Of a stretch of DNA of 64,000 nt, positions 51,987-60,073 are shown piece after piece; position 1 is the stretch's first letter, and each line of letters begins with the position of its first letter. The notes under the pieces were generated by a model, which searched no databases, was not told where the DNA came from, and saw only the letters and a program-made list of their open reading frames with translations. Source of the stretch: Afipia sp. P52-10. GTDB lineage: Bacteria > Pseudomonadota > Alphaproteobacteria > Rhizobiales > Xanthobacteraceae. The position numbers and the translations under genes were made by a program. Location of the stretch: contig NZ_AZSJ01000003.1 in the NCBI RefSeq assembly GCF_000516555.1, positions 505,959 through 569,958 of the forward strand, in the 5' to 3' direction.

Positions 51987-53033
51987 ATGAGAACCGGAAG
52001 CTTCAAACGATCTTACGCCGAACTGACCGCGCTCACAGACAGCGCGCTGGTATGGACCGCGATCGGCATGCTCGGCGTCATCCTGCTGCTGATGCCGCTT
52101 ACTGCCGGCAACTACGCTCTCACGATCGCGACCGCGGCGATGGTCGCCATTGTCGGCGCGGTCGGCCTCAACCTTCTCACCGGAATGACTGGGCTGATCT
52201 CGGTTGGACAATCGGGATTTCTCGCGATCGGCGCTTATGCCAACGGCATCCTGCTCGCCGACTATCACTGGCCGGTCTGGTTCTCGTTACCGGCGGCTGG
52301 ATTGATCGCAGCCCTGCTCAGCCTGCTTGTCGGAATTCCATCCTTGCGGCTGAAGGGGCTGTATCTCGCCATCACCACACTCGCTTTTGCCTTCATCGTT
52401 AACCACGTCATTCTCTATGCAGAGAAGCTGACCCACGGACCGAATGGCATTTTCCTACCCAAAGTATTCGTATTCGGCTTCGATCTCGCCAAGGACAGCC
52501 ACCTGTTCTACTTCGTTCTGGCGATCACCGTCCTGACCGTGCTGGCAGCGCTCAATCTCGCGCGCACCCGCATCGGCCGCGCCTGGATTGCCATCCGCGA
52601 TCACGACATCGCCGCCCGCGCTATGGGCATCGACCTCGTGCGCTACAAGTTGCTTGCCTTCATGATCTCGTCGTTCTTCGTCGGCATCGCTGGCGCGCTG
52701 CTCTCGCTCCAGATCCGCTTCGTGAATGTTGACGTTTTTAGCTTGATCCTGTCGATCGAGGCGCTGGCGATGATCATCCTCGGCGGACTCGGCTCGATCG
52801 CCGGTGCGATCCTCGGTGCGATCTTCCTGACGCTCCTGCCGGAGGCGATCCGCATCGCCTTCGCCACCTTCGGTGATCCGAACTCAACGACCTACACCAC
52901 CTATGTCTACGAGATCCGCGGTATCGCCTATGGCGTGGTGATCGTCGCCTTCCTGCGCTTCAAGCCGGATGGACTGATCGGCCTGTGGCGGGACACCCGC
53001 AAATATTGGAGCAACTGGCCGCTCGCGCACTGA
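51987..53033 (+). CDS. Branched-chain-amino-acid-type ABC permease (LivM type)
   Basis: A 348-residue permease with about ten helices. LivM features: AIVGAVGLNLLTGMTGLISV, GQSGFLAIGAYANGILL, RIGRAWIAIRDHDIAARAMG, and MIILGGLGSIAGAILGAIFL. The ATG at 51987 lies one base after the LivH stop, so translation is coupled. It ends 30 bases before the binding protein gene. Confidence 0.9.
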   Translation: MRTGSFKRSYAELTALTDSALVWTAIGMLGVILLLMPLTAGNYALTIATAAMVAIVGAVGLNLLTGMTGLISVGQSGFLAIGAYANGILLADYHWPVWFSLPAAGLIAALLSLLVGIPSLRLKGLYLAITTLAFAFIVNHVILYAEKLTHGPNGIFLPKVFVFGFDLAKDSHLFYFVLAITVLTVLAALNLARTRIGRAWIAIRDHDIAARAMGIDLVRYKLLAFMISSFFVGIAGALLSLQIRFVNVDVFSLILSIEALAMIILGGLGSIAGAILGAIFLTLLPEAIRIAFATFGDPNSTTYTTYVYEIRGIAYGVVIVAFLRFKPDGLIGLWRDTRKYWSNWPLAH

Positions 53034-53063
53034 CGACAATCAACAAGGACAGGGAGAGAGACA

Positions 53064-54233
53064 ATGAATCGGATACTGGCATCCAGCGTAGGCTTACTGA
53101 TGCTGTCGGGCGCGGCTTTGGCAGCCGATCCCGGCGTCACCGATACTGAGATCAAGATCGGCGACGTCAACATTCTGACCGGCCCGGCGTCCTTCATTGG
53201 CCGCGCCGTCTCGCTCGGCTCCAAGATCGCTGCCGCGGAAATCAACGCTGCGGGCGGCATCCACGGCCGCAAGATCGTGATGGCAACGGAGGACGACGGC
53301 TATGTGCCTTCGCGGTCGTTCCAGGCGCTGAAGAAGCTGGTCGAGGTCGACAAGATTTTCGCGCTCAATGGCACCTCCGGCTCCGCCAACATTCTCGCGA
53401 TGATGCCGCTGATCACCGACAACAACCTGCCGACGGTCGTCACCACCACGCCGAACGAGCTGGTCTACACCCCCGTTCGCCCGACCGTTTTTACCGTCGG
53501 CGCGACCTATCAGGATGCGTTCTTCGCACAGGTCAAGCATATCCATGAGAAGATCCAGCCCGCCAATGCCGTCTACGGCCTGATCCGGCAAGACGACGAC
53601 TTCGGTGCGGCGGTCGAAGAAGGCTACGATCGCGCCATCAAGCAATTCAAGCTGAAGGATGCGATCCGTCTAAAATACAAGCGCGGCCAGACCAACTTCG
53701 CCGCCGAGGTCGCGCAGCTTCGCGATGCCGGCGTCAACGTGCTCGTCAATGGCGCGATCATTGCAGGCGCTGCGAATATCCTGAGCGAGGCTCGGAAGCT
53801 GAATATGCCCCTCCAGGTCGCGGCGGTTTGGAGTGAGGATATGCCGCCGTCGGTCAATCTCTCGGCGCCCGCCGGATACCCCTATCTCGTCAGCGACTAC
53901 GTCGCATTGAACGAACCGGCCAATGACAAATTCATCGAGCAGGCCAAGAAATACGTCTCCGAAGACGAACTGAAGGGTTACAACCGCTACACCGTGCTCG
54001 GCTATGCCGGCCTCAAGGTGATCGCCAAGGCGATGGAAGGTTGTGGCAAGGCACTGACCCGCGCCTGTACGGTGGAGCAACTGCGGAAAATAAAGAACTT
54101 CGATACCGCCGGCCTGATGGCGCCGATCAGCTTCGACAATCCGAAGCAGCTCTCGGGCACAGCGGTCAAAGTCTATCAGCTCGATCTCGAGAAGAAGACC
54201 TTCAAGTCGCTGACCGACTTCGTTCAGTACTGA
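53064..54233 (+). CDS. Liv-type ABC transporter substrate-binding protein (LivK type)
   Basis: A 389-residue periplasmic protein (PF13458 type). The signal peptide ends near GAALAAD; DPGVTDTEIKIGDVNILTGP opens the mature protein; GRKIVMATEDDGYVPSRSFQ and LIRQDDDFGAAVEEGYDRAI follow the family. AGGACAGGGAGAG precedes the ATG. In this operon its ligand is more probably an aliphatic or branched carboxylic acid than an amino acid, since a synthetase gene sits inside the transporter genes. Confidence 0.88.
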   Translation: MNRILASSVGLLMLSGAALAADPGVTDTEIKIGDVNILTGPASFIGRAVSLGSKIAAAEINAAGGIHGRKIVMATEDDGYVPSRSFQALKKLVEVDKIFALNGTSGSANILAMMPLITDNNLPTVVTTTPNELVYTPVRPTVFTVGATYQDAFFAQVKHIHEKIQPANAVYGLIRQDDDFGAAVEEGYDRAIKQFKLKDAIRLKYKRGQTNFAAEVAQLRDAGVNVLVNGAIIAGAANILSEARKLNMPLQVAAVWSEDMPPSVNLSAPAGYPYLVSDYVALNEPANDKFIEQAKKYVSEDELKGYNRYTVLGYAGLKVIAKAMEGCGKALTRACTVEQLRKIKNFDTAGLMAPISFDNPKQLSGTAVKVYQLDLEKKTFKSLTDFVQY

Positions 54234-54242
54234 CACCAACTC

Positions 54243-54266
54243 CGGGCGCTTGTGTACGGGCGCCCG
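54243..54266 (+). terminator. Hairpin between the transporter and carboxylase genes
   Basis: CGGGCGC and GCGCCCG form a 7-base stem with a 10-base loop followed by CTTTCG. It may attenuate transcription between the binding protein gene and the carboxylase genes, rather than fully stop it. Confidence 0.45.
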
Positions 54267-54293
54267 CTTTCGTGAATTGACGGCTATCGATCG

Positions 54294-55778
54294 ATGACAG
54301 ACAAACCGCCCTTCCGCCGCGTTCTCATCGCCAACCGAGGCGAGATCGCCGTACGTATCCTGCGCACGTTACGCGAACTCGGCATCGAGGGCATCGTGGT
54401 CTATCACGCGGTGGATGCCGCAAGCCCTGCGGTCCGCATGGCCGATCAAGCTATTGAGATCAAGGGACGCAGCCCGGTCGCGGCCTATCTCGATGCCGAG
54501 CAGATCATAGCGGCTGCAAAGACGACTGGCGCCGAAGCGATCCATCCGGGTTATGGCTTCCTATCGGAAAATGCCGATTTCGCGCGTGCGGTCGCCAAGG
54601 CAGACATCGCCTTTGTCGGCCCCACGGTGGACGCCATCGAACTGATGGGCGACAAGATCCGCGCCCGCGCCTTTGTCGCCAAGCATGGCTTTCCCGTCGC
54701 GCCATCGGCAATCGAGGACGACGACCCGAGCAATTTTGCCGAACGTGCGCGCAAGGTGGGATTTCCGCTGCTGATCAAACCCTCCGCAGGCGGCGGCGGC
54801 AAGGGTATGCGCATCGTTCGCGATCCTGCCGCCCTGAACGAGGAGATTGCGCGCGCCCGCAGCGAAGGCGAACGCTACTTCGGTGACGGCCGGCTCTATG
54901 TGGAGAAATACATCGAGCAGCCGCGCCATATCGAGGTGCAGGTGCTCGGCGACGCACATGGCCATGTCGTCCATTTGTTCGAGCGCGAATGCTCGGTGCA
55001 ACGGCGATTTCAGAAGATCGTCGAAGAGACTCCATCACCGGCCTTAAGTGATGCACAACGGAAAACCATCTGCGAAACCGCCGCAGGCATCGCCCAGGCG
55101 GCCAACTATCGCAACGCAGGCACCATTGAGTTCATCTATGGCAAGGGTGAGTTCTATTTCCTGGAGATGAATACCCGCCTTCAGGTCGAGCACCCCGTGA
55201 CGGAAATGGTGACCGGCATTGATCTCGTGCGCGAACAGCTTCGTATCGCAGCGGGGCAAAAGCTAAGTTTTACACAGGACGACATCTTCGTATCGGGCCA
55301 CGCCATCGAGTTTCGCCTGTATGCGGAAAGTCCGTCGCGGGGGTTTGCACCGACCACCGGCAGGGCCCTTGCTCTGCGGTGGCCCGCCGGCGACGGGATC
55401 CGCATCGACAGCGGGATCGTACAGGGCCAGCAGATCACGTCGGCCTTCGATCCGATGCTGGCGAAACTGATCGTACACGGCACCGATCGTCATCAAGCCA
55501 TCGCGCGGGCCGACACGGCGCTGGCCCGCTTCGCCTTGCTCGGCTGCGAGACCAACGCATCCTTCCTGCGCCGTCTCGTCAATCACCCGGCATTTGGAGC
55601 GGGCGAAGTGCATACCGGCTTTCTCGACGCCAATCCGAGCCTTGCTACGGAGCCAGCGCCATCGTCAGCAATCGTCACGCGGCTGCTCGCCGCCGCGGCC
55701 CTGAACACCCGCCCCGTACGCGATGCCGCGGACGCCATTCCAGCCCTGCACGCCGCCATCGGCGGATGGCGGAACTGA
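54294..55778 (+). CDS. Biotin carboxylase subunit (MCC/GCC/PCC alpha N-terminal part)
   Basis: A 494-residue ATP-grasp biotin carboxylase: RRVLIANRGEIAVRILRTLR, HPGYGFLSENADFARAV, KPSAGGGGKGMRIVRD, EVQVLGDAHGHVVHLFEREC, EMNTRLQVEHPVTEMVTGID. The size matches an isolated BC unit plus a small tail that ends IGGWRN. Geranyl-CoA, methylcrotonyl-CoA and propionyl-CoA carboxylases normally carry BC, BT and biotin-carrier parts in one chain of about 650-700 residues; here the carrier is a separate gene starting 3 bases later in another frame. Confidence 0.9.
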   Translation: MTDKPPFRRVLIANRGEIAVRILRTLRELGIEGIVVYHAVDAASPAVRMADQAIEIKGRSPVAAYLDAEQIIAAAKTTGAEAIHPGYGFLSENADFARAVAKADIAFVGPTVDAIELMGDKIRARAFVAKHGFPVAPSAIEDDDPSNFAERARKVGFPLLIKPSAGGGGKGMRIVRDPAALNEEIARARSEGERYFGDGRLYVEKYIEQPRHIEVQVLGDAHGHVVHLFERECSVQRRFQKIVEETPSPALSDAQRKTICETAAGIAQAANYRNAGTIEFIYGKGEFYFLEMNTRLQVEHPVTEMVTGIDLVREQLRIAAGQKLSFTQDDIFVSGHAIEFRLYAESPSRGFAPTTGRALALRWPAGDGIRIDSGIVQGQQITSAFDPMLAKLIVHGTDRHQAIARADTALARFALLGCETNASFLRRLVNHPAFGAGEVHTGFLDANPSLATEPAPSSAIVTRLLAAAALNTRPVRDAADAIPALHAAIGGWRN

Positions 55779-55780
55779 TC

Positions 55781-56284
55781 ATGCAACACACTTTCAAATT
55801 CAACGACGATGTTTACACCCTCTGGCTCGGCGGGAATGCCGGCCGATACACTCTGGATATCGGCGGTTCGCAGCATGTCGTCGCCGCGACGCCGGACGGC
55901 GACGGCGGCCAACGCCTCATACTCGATGGAGCCGCCGCCGATGCGCTGATCGCAGTCGATGGCAATACGCTGCACGTCCATCTCGACGGCCAGCATTACG
56001 AGCTTCGCTATCTCGAACCGATTGATCTTTACGCGGGCGATCACGGCACCTCTGCCGAGGACACCGCCGTCGCGCCGATGCCGGGCGTCGTCATTGCCGT
56101 GCATGTTGCGCCCGGCGCACAGGTCACCCGCGGCGACACGCTGATGGTGATCGAGAGCATGAAACTCGAAACCGCGATTAAGGCCTGGCGCGACGGCACC
56201 GTCGAGACGGTTCACGTCTCCGAAGGCCGCACCTTCGAGCGCTCGGCAGCGCTCGTCACGTTCGCGCCCGAGACAAAGAGCTGA
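55781..56284 (+). CDS. Separate BT-like/biotin carboxyl carrier subunit
   Basis: A 167-residue protein. Residues about 1-90 resemble the BT domain that links BC to the carrier in MCC-type alpha subunits (FKFNDDVYTLWLGG, VDGNTLHVHLDGQHYELRY). The C-terminal carrier has APMPGVVIAVHVAPGAQVTR and the biotin site VIESMKLETAI, Lys in SMK (MKL in place of the more usual AMKM). The frame is offset from the BC gene; an in-frame ATG at 55766 overlaps the BC end. The gap to the carboxyltransferase gene is 4 bases. Confidence 0.82.
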   Translation: MQHTFKFNDDVYTLWLGGNAGRYTLDIGGSQHVVAATPDGDGGQRLILDGAAADALIAVDGNTLHVHLDGQHYELRYLEPIDLYAGDHGTSAEDTAVAPMPGVVIAVHVAPGAQVTRGDTLMVIESMKLETAIKAWRDGTVETVHVSEGRTFERSAALVTFAPETKS

Positions 56285-56288
56285 CGCG

Positions 56289-57896
56289 ATGCGCAGAATC
56301 GAAACCAAACTCGATATCCATTCCGATGAATTCCGCGCCAACGTAGCGCACAACGAGACCGTCGTCGCCGAGCTGCGCACCCGCCAGCACCGCGCCCGCC
56401 TGGAGCGACCGCAGCGAGACCTCGAACGGCTGTCGCGGCAGAACAAGATGTTCGTGCGCGACCGCATCGAGATGCTGCTCGATCCAGGCACGCCCTTCCT
56501 CGAACTGTCCACCCTCGCCGCCAACATGGACTACGATGGAGACGTGCCGGGAGCCGGCAATGTCAGCGGCATCGGCATCGTCGCCGGCCGCGAAGTCATC
56601 ATTCGCGCCGACGACGCGAGTGTCAAAGGCGGCGCCTGGTATCCGCTGACGATCAAGAAGATGGTCCGCACGCTGGACATCGCCATCGAGAACCGGCTGC
56701 CCGTCATCCATATCTGCGACAGCGCCGGCGGCTTCCTACCTGCCCAGGCCGAGCTGTTCGCCGACCGCTATTACGCTGGCCGCATCTTCCGGAACCAGGC
56801 GATCCTCTCGAAAATGGGCATCCCGCAGGTGGCGCTGGTGATGGGCCACTGCACGGCCGGGGGCGCCTACATCCCGGCGCTGAGCGAATACAATGTGATC
56901 GTGCGCGGCACCGGCGCGATCTTTCTTGGCGGCCCGCCATTGGTGAAGGCGGCCACGGGTGAGATCGTGACGGTCGAAGATCTCGGCGGCGCCGACGTTC
57001 ACACGCGCATCTCCGGCACGGCCGACTACCCTGCCGCCAACGAGCAACAGGCAATCGCCATCGCCCGCGAGATCGTCGCCCAGTTCCGCAGGCGCGAGAA
57101 GTTCGCGATCGAGCGGATCGACCCTGAACCTCCGCACTACGATCCGCAGGAGCTGTACGGAATCATCCCGCGCGACATCAAGGTGCAGTTCGACATGCGC
57201 GAGGTGATCGCCCGCATCGTCGATGGCAGCCGCTTCCATGAATACCAACCCGCATATGGCACCACGCTGGTCTGCGGCTACGCCCACGTCTGGGGCTACA
57301 AGGTCGGCATCCTCGCCAACAACGGCGTGCTCTTCAACGACTCGTCGCTGAAGGGGGCTCATTTCATGCAACTCTGCAACCAGAACCGCACACCGATGCT
57401 GTTCCTGCAGAACATCACCGGCTACATGGTGGGCCGGGAGTACGAGCATCGCGGCATCACCAAGGACGGCGCCAAGATGATCATGGCGGTCGCGGGCTCC
57501 GACGTCCCGAAGATCACGGTTATGGTCAATGGCTCGTTCGGCGCCGGCAACTACGGCATGTCCGGCCGTGCCTTCGACTCCCGCTTCCTGTTCACCTGGC
57601 CGCAACACCAGATTTCGGTCATGGGCGCCGAACAGGCTGCCAATGTGCTCGCCGATATCAAGATCAAGCAGCTCCAGCGCGCGGGCGAAAAGCTCGGATC
57701 GGCGGAGATCGCCGCGATCCGTGAGCCGATCCTCGACGAATATAAGCGGCAATCCAGCGCCTACTACTCGACATCGCAGCTGTGGGACGACGGCATTCTC
57801 GATCCGGTCGATACCCGCAACGCTCTTGGCATTGCGCTGTCGGTCACGCTAAATGCGCCGATCGAAGCACCGCGCTTCGGTGTATTCCGGATGTAG
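56289..57896 (+). CDS. Acyl-CoA carboxylase carboxyltransferase (beta) subunit, MCC/GCC-like
   Basis: A 535-residue carboxyltransferase. MCC-type markers: VIHICDSAGGFLPAQAELFA, GHCTAGGAYIPALSEYNVIV, GAIFLGGPPLVKAATGEIVT, LFLQNITGYMVGREYEHRGI, SFGAGNYGMSGRAF and ISVMGAEQAANVLADI. The lack of propionyl-CoA-specific features and the neighbouring AtuA gene favour methylcrotonyl-CoA or geranyl-CoA as substrate; I cannot distinguish them by reading. It ends 33 bases before the isomerase-like gene. Confidence 0.88.
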   Translation: MRRIETKLDIHSDEFRANVAHNETVVAELRTRQHRARLERPQRDLERLSRQNKMFVRDRIEMLLDPGTPFLELSTLAANMDYDGDVPGAGNVSGIGIVAGREVIIRADDASVKGGAWYPLTIKKMVRTLDIAIENRLPVIHICDSAGGFLPAQAELFADRYYAGRIFRNQAILSKMGIPQVALVMGHCTAGGAYIPALSEYNVIVRGTGAIFLGGPPLVKAATGEIVTVEDLGGADVHTRISGTADYPAANEQQAIAIAREIVAQFRRREKFAIERIDPEPPHYDPQELYGIIPRDIKVQFDMREVIARIVDGSRFHEYQPAYGTTLVCGYAHVWGYKVGILANNGVLFNDSSLKGAHFMQLCNQNRTPMLFLQNITGYMVGREYEHRGITKDGAKMIMAVAGSDVPKITVMVNGSFGAGNYGMSGRAFDSRFLFTWPQHQISVMGAEQAANVLADIKIKQLQRAGEKLGSAEIAAIREPILDEYKRQSSAYYSTSQLWDDGILDPVDTRNALGIALSVTLNAPIEAPRFGVFRM

Positions 57897-57929
57897 CCGG
57901 ATCGCGGCGCGCACGGCCGGAGAGATATC

Positions 57930-58550
57930 GTGACGCAAGCGGCAGCCCCGATCGAGTTCTACTTCGACTTCGCCTCGCCATTTGCCTGGCTGATCGCCGA
58001 TGGCCTCAACGATCTCGCCACACGACATGGCCGCGAAGTGACATGGCGGCCGATTCTGCTATTCGCTGTTTTCAAGACCCAGGGCCTGCCACCGCCGATG
58101 GAGGCTCCCGCCAAGCGCACATATCTGCTTCACGACATGCTGCGTTCCGCACAGGTTTACGGCGTAACGTACAAACATCCGACTGCATTTCCCGCCGTCT
58201 CGCCGCTGCCAGCACGGATGTTCTACGCAATCGAACGCGCCGATCCGGCGATGGCGAGGCGCTTTGGATACGCGACGCTGCAAGCGCATTATGTGCATGA
58301 TCGTGACATCACCCATCCCGAGGTCATGGCTGACGTCGCAGACAAGCTTGGCCTCAAGGGCGGCGACATCCTTGCGGCTGCGTCCGGCGACGGCGCCAAG
58401 GCGGCCTTGCGCGCCGCTGTGGAGGCCGCCACGGTGAAGGGCATGATCGGTTCTCCATTCGTCGTGATCGACAACGAGCCGTTCTTCGGCGCAGACCGGC
58501 TTCCGCATATGGACTGGTGGCTCCGTCAACGGGTGTCGGCTGAAAGCTGA
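57930..58550 (+). CDS. 2-hydroxychromene-2-carboxylate isomerase-like protein (DsbA fold)
   Basis: A 206-residue protein of the HCCA isomerase/kappa GST group. IEFYFDFASPFAWLIADGLN holds the active Ser equivalent to the thioredoxin Cys; GMIGSPFVVIDNEPFFGADR follows near the C-terminus (cis-Pro region). The start is GTG at 57930 with GGAGAG 5 bases upstream. The family uses glutathione in naphthalene degradation or other isomerisations; in this operon the role is uncertain. Confidence 0.82.
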   Translation: MTQAAAPIEFYFDFASPFAWLIADGLNDLATRHGREVTWRPILLFAVFKTQGLPPPMEAPAKRTYLLHDMLRSAQVYGVTYKHPTAFPAVSPLPARMFYAIERADPAMARRFGYATLQAHYVHDRDITHPEVMADVADKLGLKGGDILAAASGDGAKAALRAAVEAATVKGMIGSPFVVIDNEPFFGADRLPHMDWWLRQRVSAES

Positions 58551-58625
58551 CGACCGTTTCGGCCGTCTGCTGACTGACCTTCTCCGAGACGGAAGACGGT
58601 CAATTTCGGCTTTTTGCCGGCGACA

Positions 58626-58646
58626 GTCTGATGTTATCTATCAGAC
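58626..58646. promoter_or_regulatory. Inverted repeat upstream of the iron-type ABC transporter genes
   Basis: GTCTGAT and ATCAGAC are perfect 7-base arms with a 7-base AT-rich spacer, 66 bases before the start of the binding protein gene. It may be an operator; no regulator gene is adjacent. Confidence 0.5.
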
Positions 58647-58711
58647 AAGAAACCATGGCGCTCCGTACCCGATTTTCGTCGGGGTAGACGCATGCAAGGC
58701 CGGAGGAATCG

Positions 58712-60020
58712 ATGCTGAAACACCTGCGTTGGACGTCCGCAATCCTAGCTCTGCTGTTCGCATCATCGATGGCGATGGCCCAGAGCCCCTCCGGCAAGAT
58801 CAGCGTCGTGACATCCTACTCAAAGGATTTGACCGATCCGATCAAGAAAGCGTTCGAAGCCGCCGTCCCCGGCGTCACGCTCGACGTTCAGAACCGCAAC
58901 ACCAACTCGGGCGTGAAGTATCTCGAAGAGACAAAAGCCAACAATCAGGTAGACTTGTTCTGGGCCTCGGCGCCCGACGCCTTCGAAGTGCTGAAGGGAA
59001 AATCGCTGCTGCAGGCTTACAAGCCGAAGGCAACGGGCATTCCGGAAACCATCGGTCAATTCCCGATCAACGATCCGCAAGGCTACTATTTCGGCTTCGC
59101 CGCCTCGGGAGCGCTACGTCAAGGCGAACAAGCTCCAGGAGCCGAAGGAGTGGCAGGATCTGGCGGGCGCTGCCTACTTCGACCATGTCTCCATCGCAGC
59201 TCCCTCCCGATCCGGCACGACTCACCTGACCATCGAAACGATCCTTCAGGGTGAAGGCTGGGATAAGGGTTGGGCTACGATCAAGGCCGTGGCCGGAAAT
59301 TTCCGCGATGTCACCGAACGGTCGTTCGGCGTGCCGGAGGCGGTCAACTCGGGCCAGGTCGGCTACGGCATCGTCATCGACTTCTTCGCGTTCGCCTCCC
59401 AGGCCTCTGGATTCCCCGTGAAGTTCGTCTACCCATCGGTCACGACCATCGTTCCCGCCAATGTCGGCATCGTTGCCAACGCACCGAACAAGGCCGGCGC
59501 GGAGGCTTTCGTCGAATTCCTGCTGTCACCCGCCGGGCAGCAGATGCTGTTCGATCCCAGCATTCGCCGCCTGCCCGTGAACCCTGCGATCTATGACAAG
59601 GCTCCGGCCGGTTATCCGAATCCGTTCAAGGATCCGCGTCTGAACAGCATGGTGAAGTTCGACGTCAAGAAGTCGGAAGTTCGCACCAACATCGTCGACG
59701 CTCTGTTCGACCAGATCATCACATTCCAACTTGCCGATTTGAAGCAGGCGACGAAGACTATCCAGACGGCGGAGGCGGCGCTCGCAAAGAAGCCCCATCC
59801 AGAGGCGCAAAGACTGCTGACCGAAGCGCGCACACTGGTTTCCGCCATGCCGATCACGGAGGCCGATGCTTCCGCCAGCGAAACCGCCGGCGCATTCACC
59901 GGCACGAAGGAGAAGGGCGCACGTCAGGCCGAACTCGAGCAGAAATGGGCCTCCTTCGCCAAGACCAACTATGCACAAGCCAAGACCAAGGCAGAGGATG
60001 CGCTGAAACTCATCCGATAG
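58712..60020 (+). pseudogene. Frameshifted extracellular solute-binding protein of an iron/phosphonate-type ABC transporter
   Basis: Two frames make one protein. Residues from ATG 58712 (signal peptide ending MAMAQ, then GKISVVTSYSKDLTDPIKKA) run normally to YYFGFAASG at about 59112. The second frame picks up RYVKANKLQEPKEWQDLAG at about 59114 and continues to 60020. Between them the usual YGIMYN-like segment is missing: about 20 bases appear deleted, giving a frame change. Read in one frame, the first part ends in unrelated sequence at 59254. GGAGGAATCG precedes the start. Permease and ATPase downstream are intact. Confidence 0.8.
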
Positions 60021-60073
60021 CGATGCCGGATCGTTTGACTCGCACGCGGCCCTATCCGTAGGATCGCAGCGGT

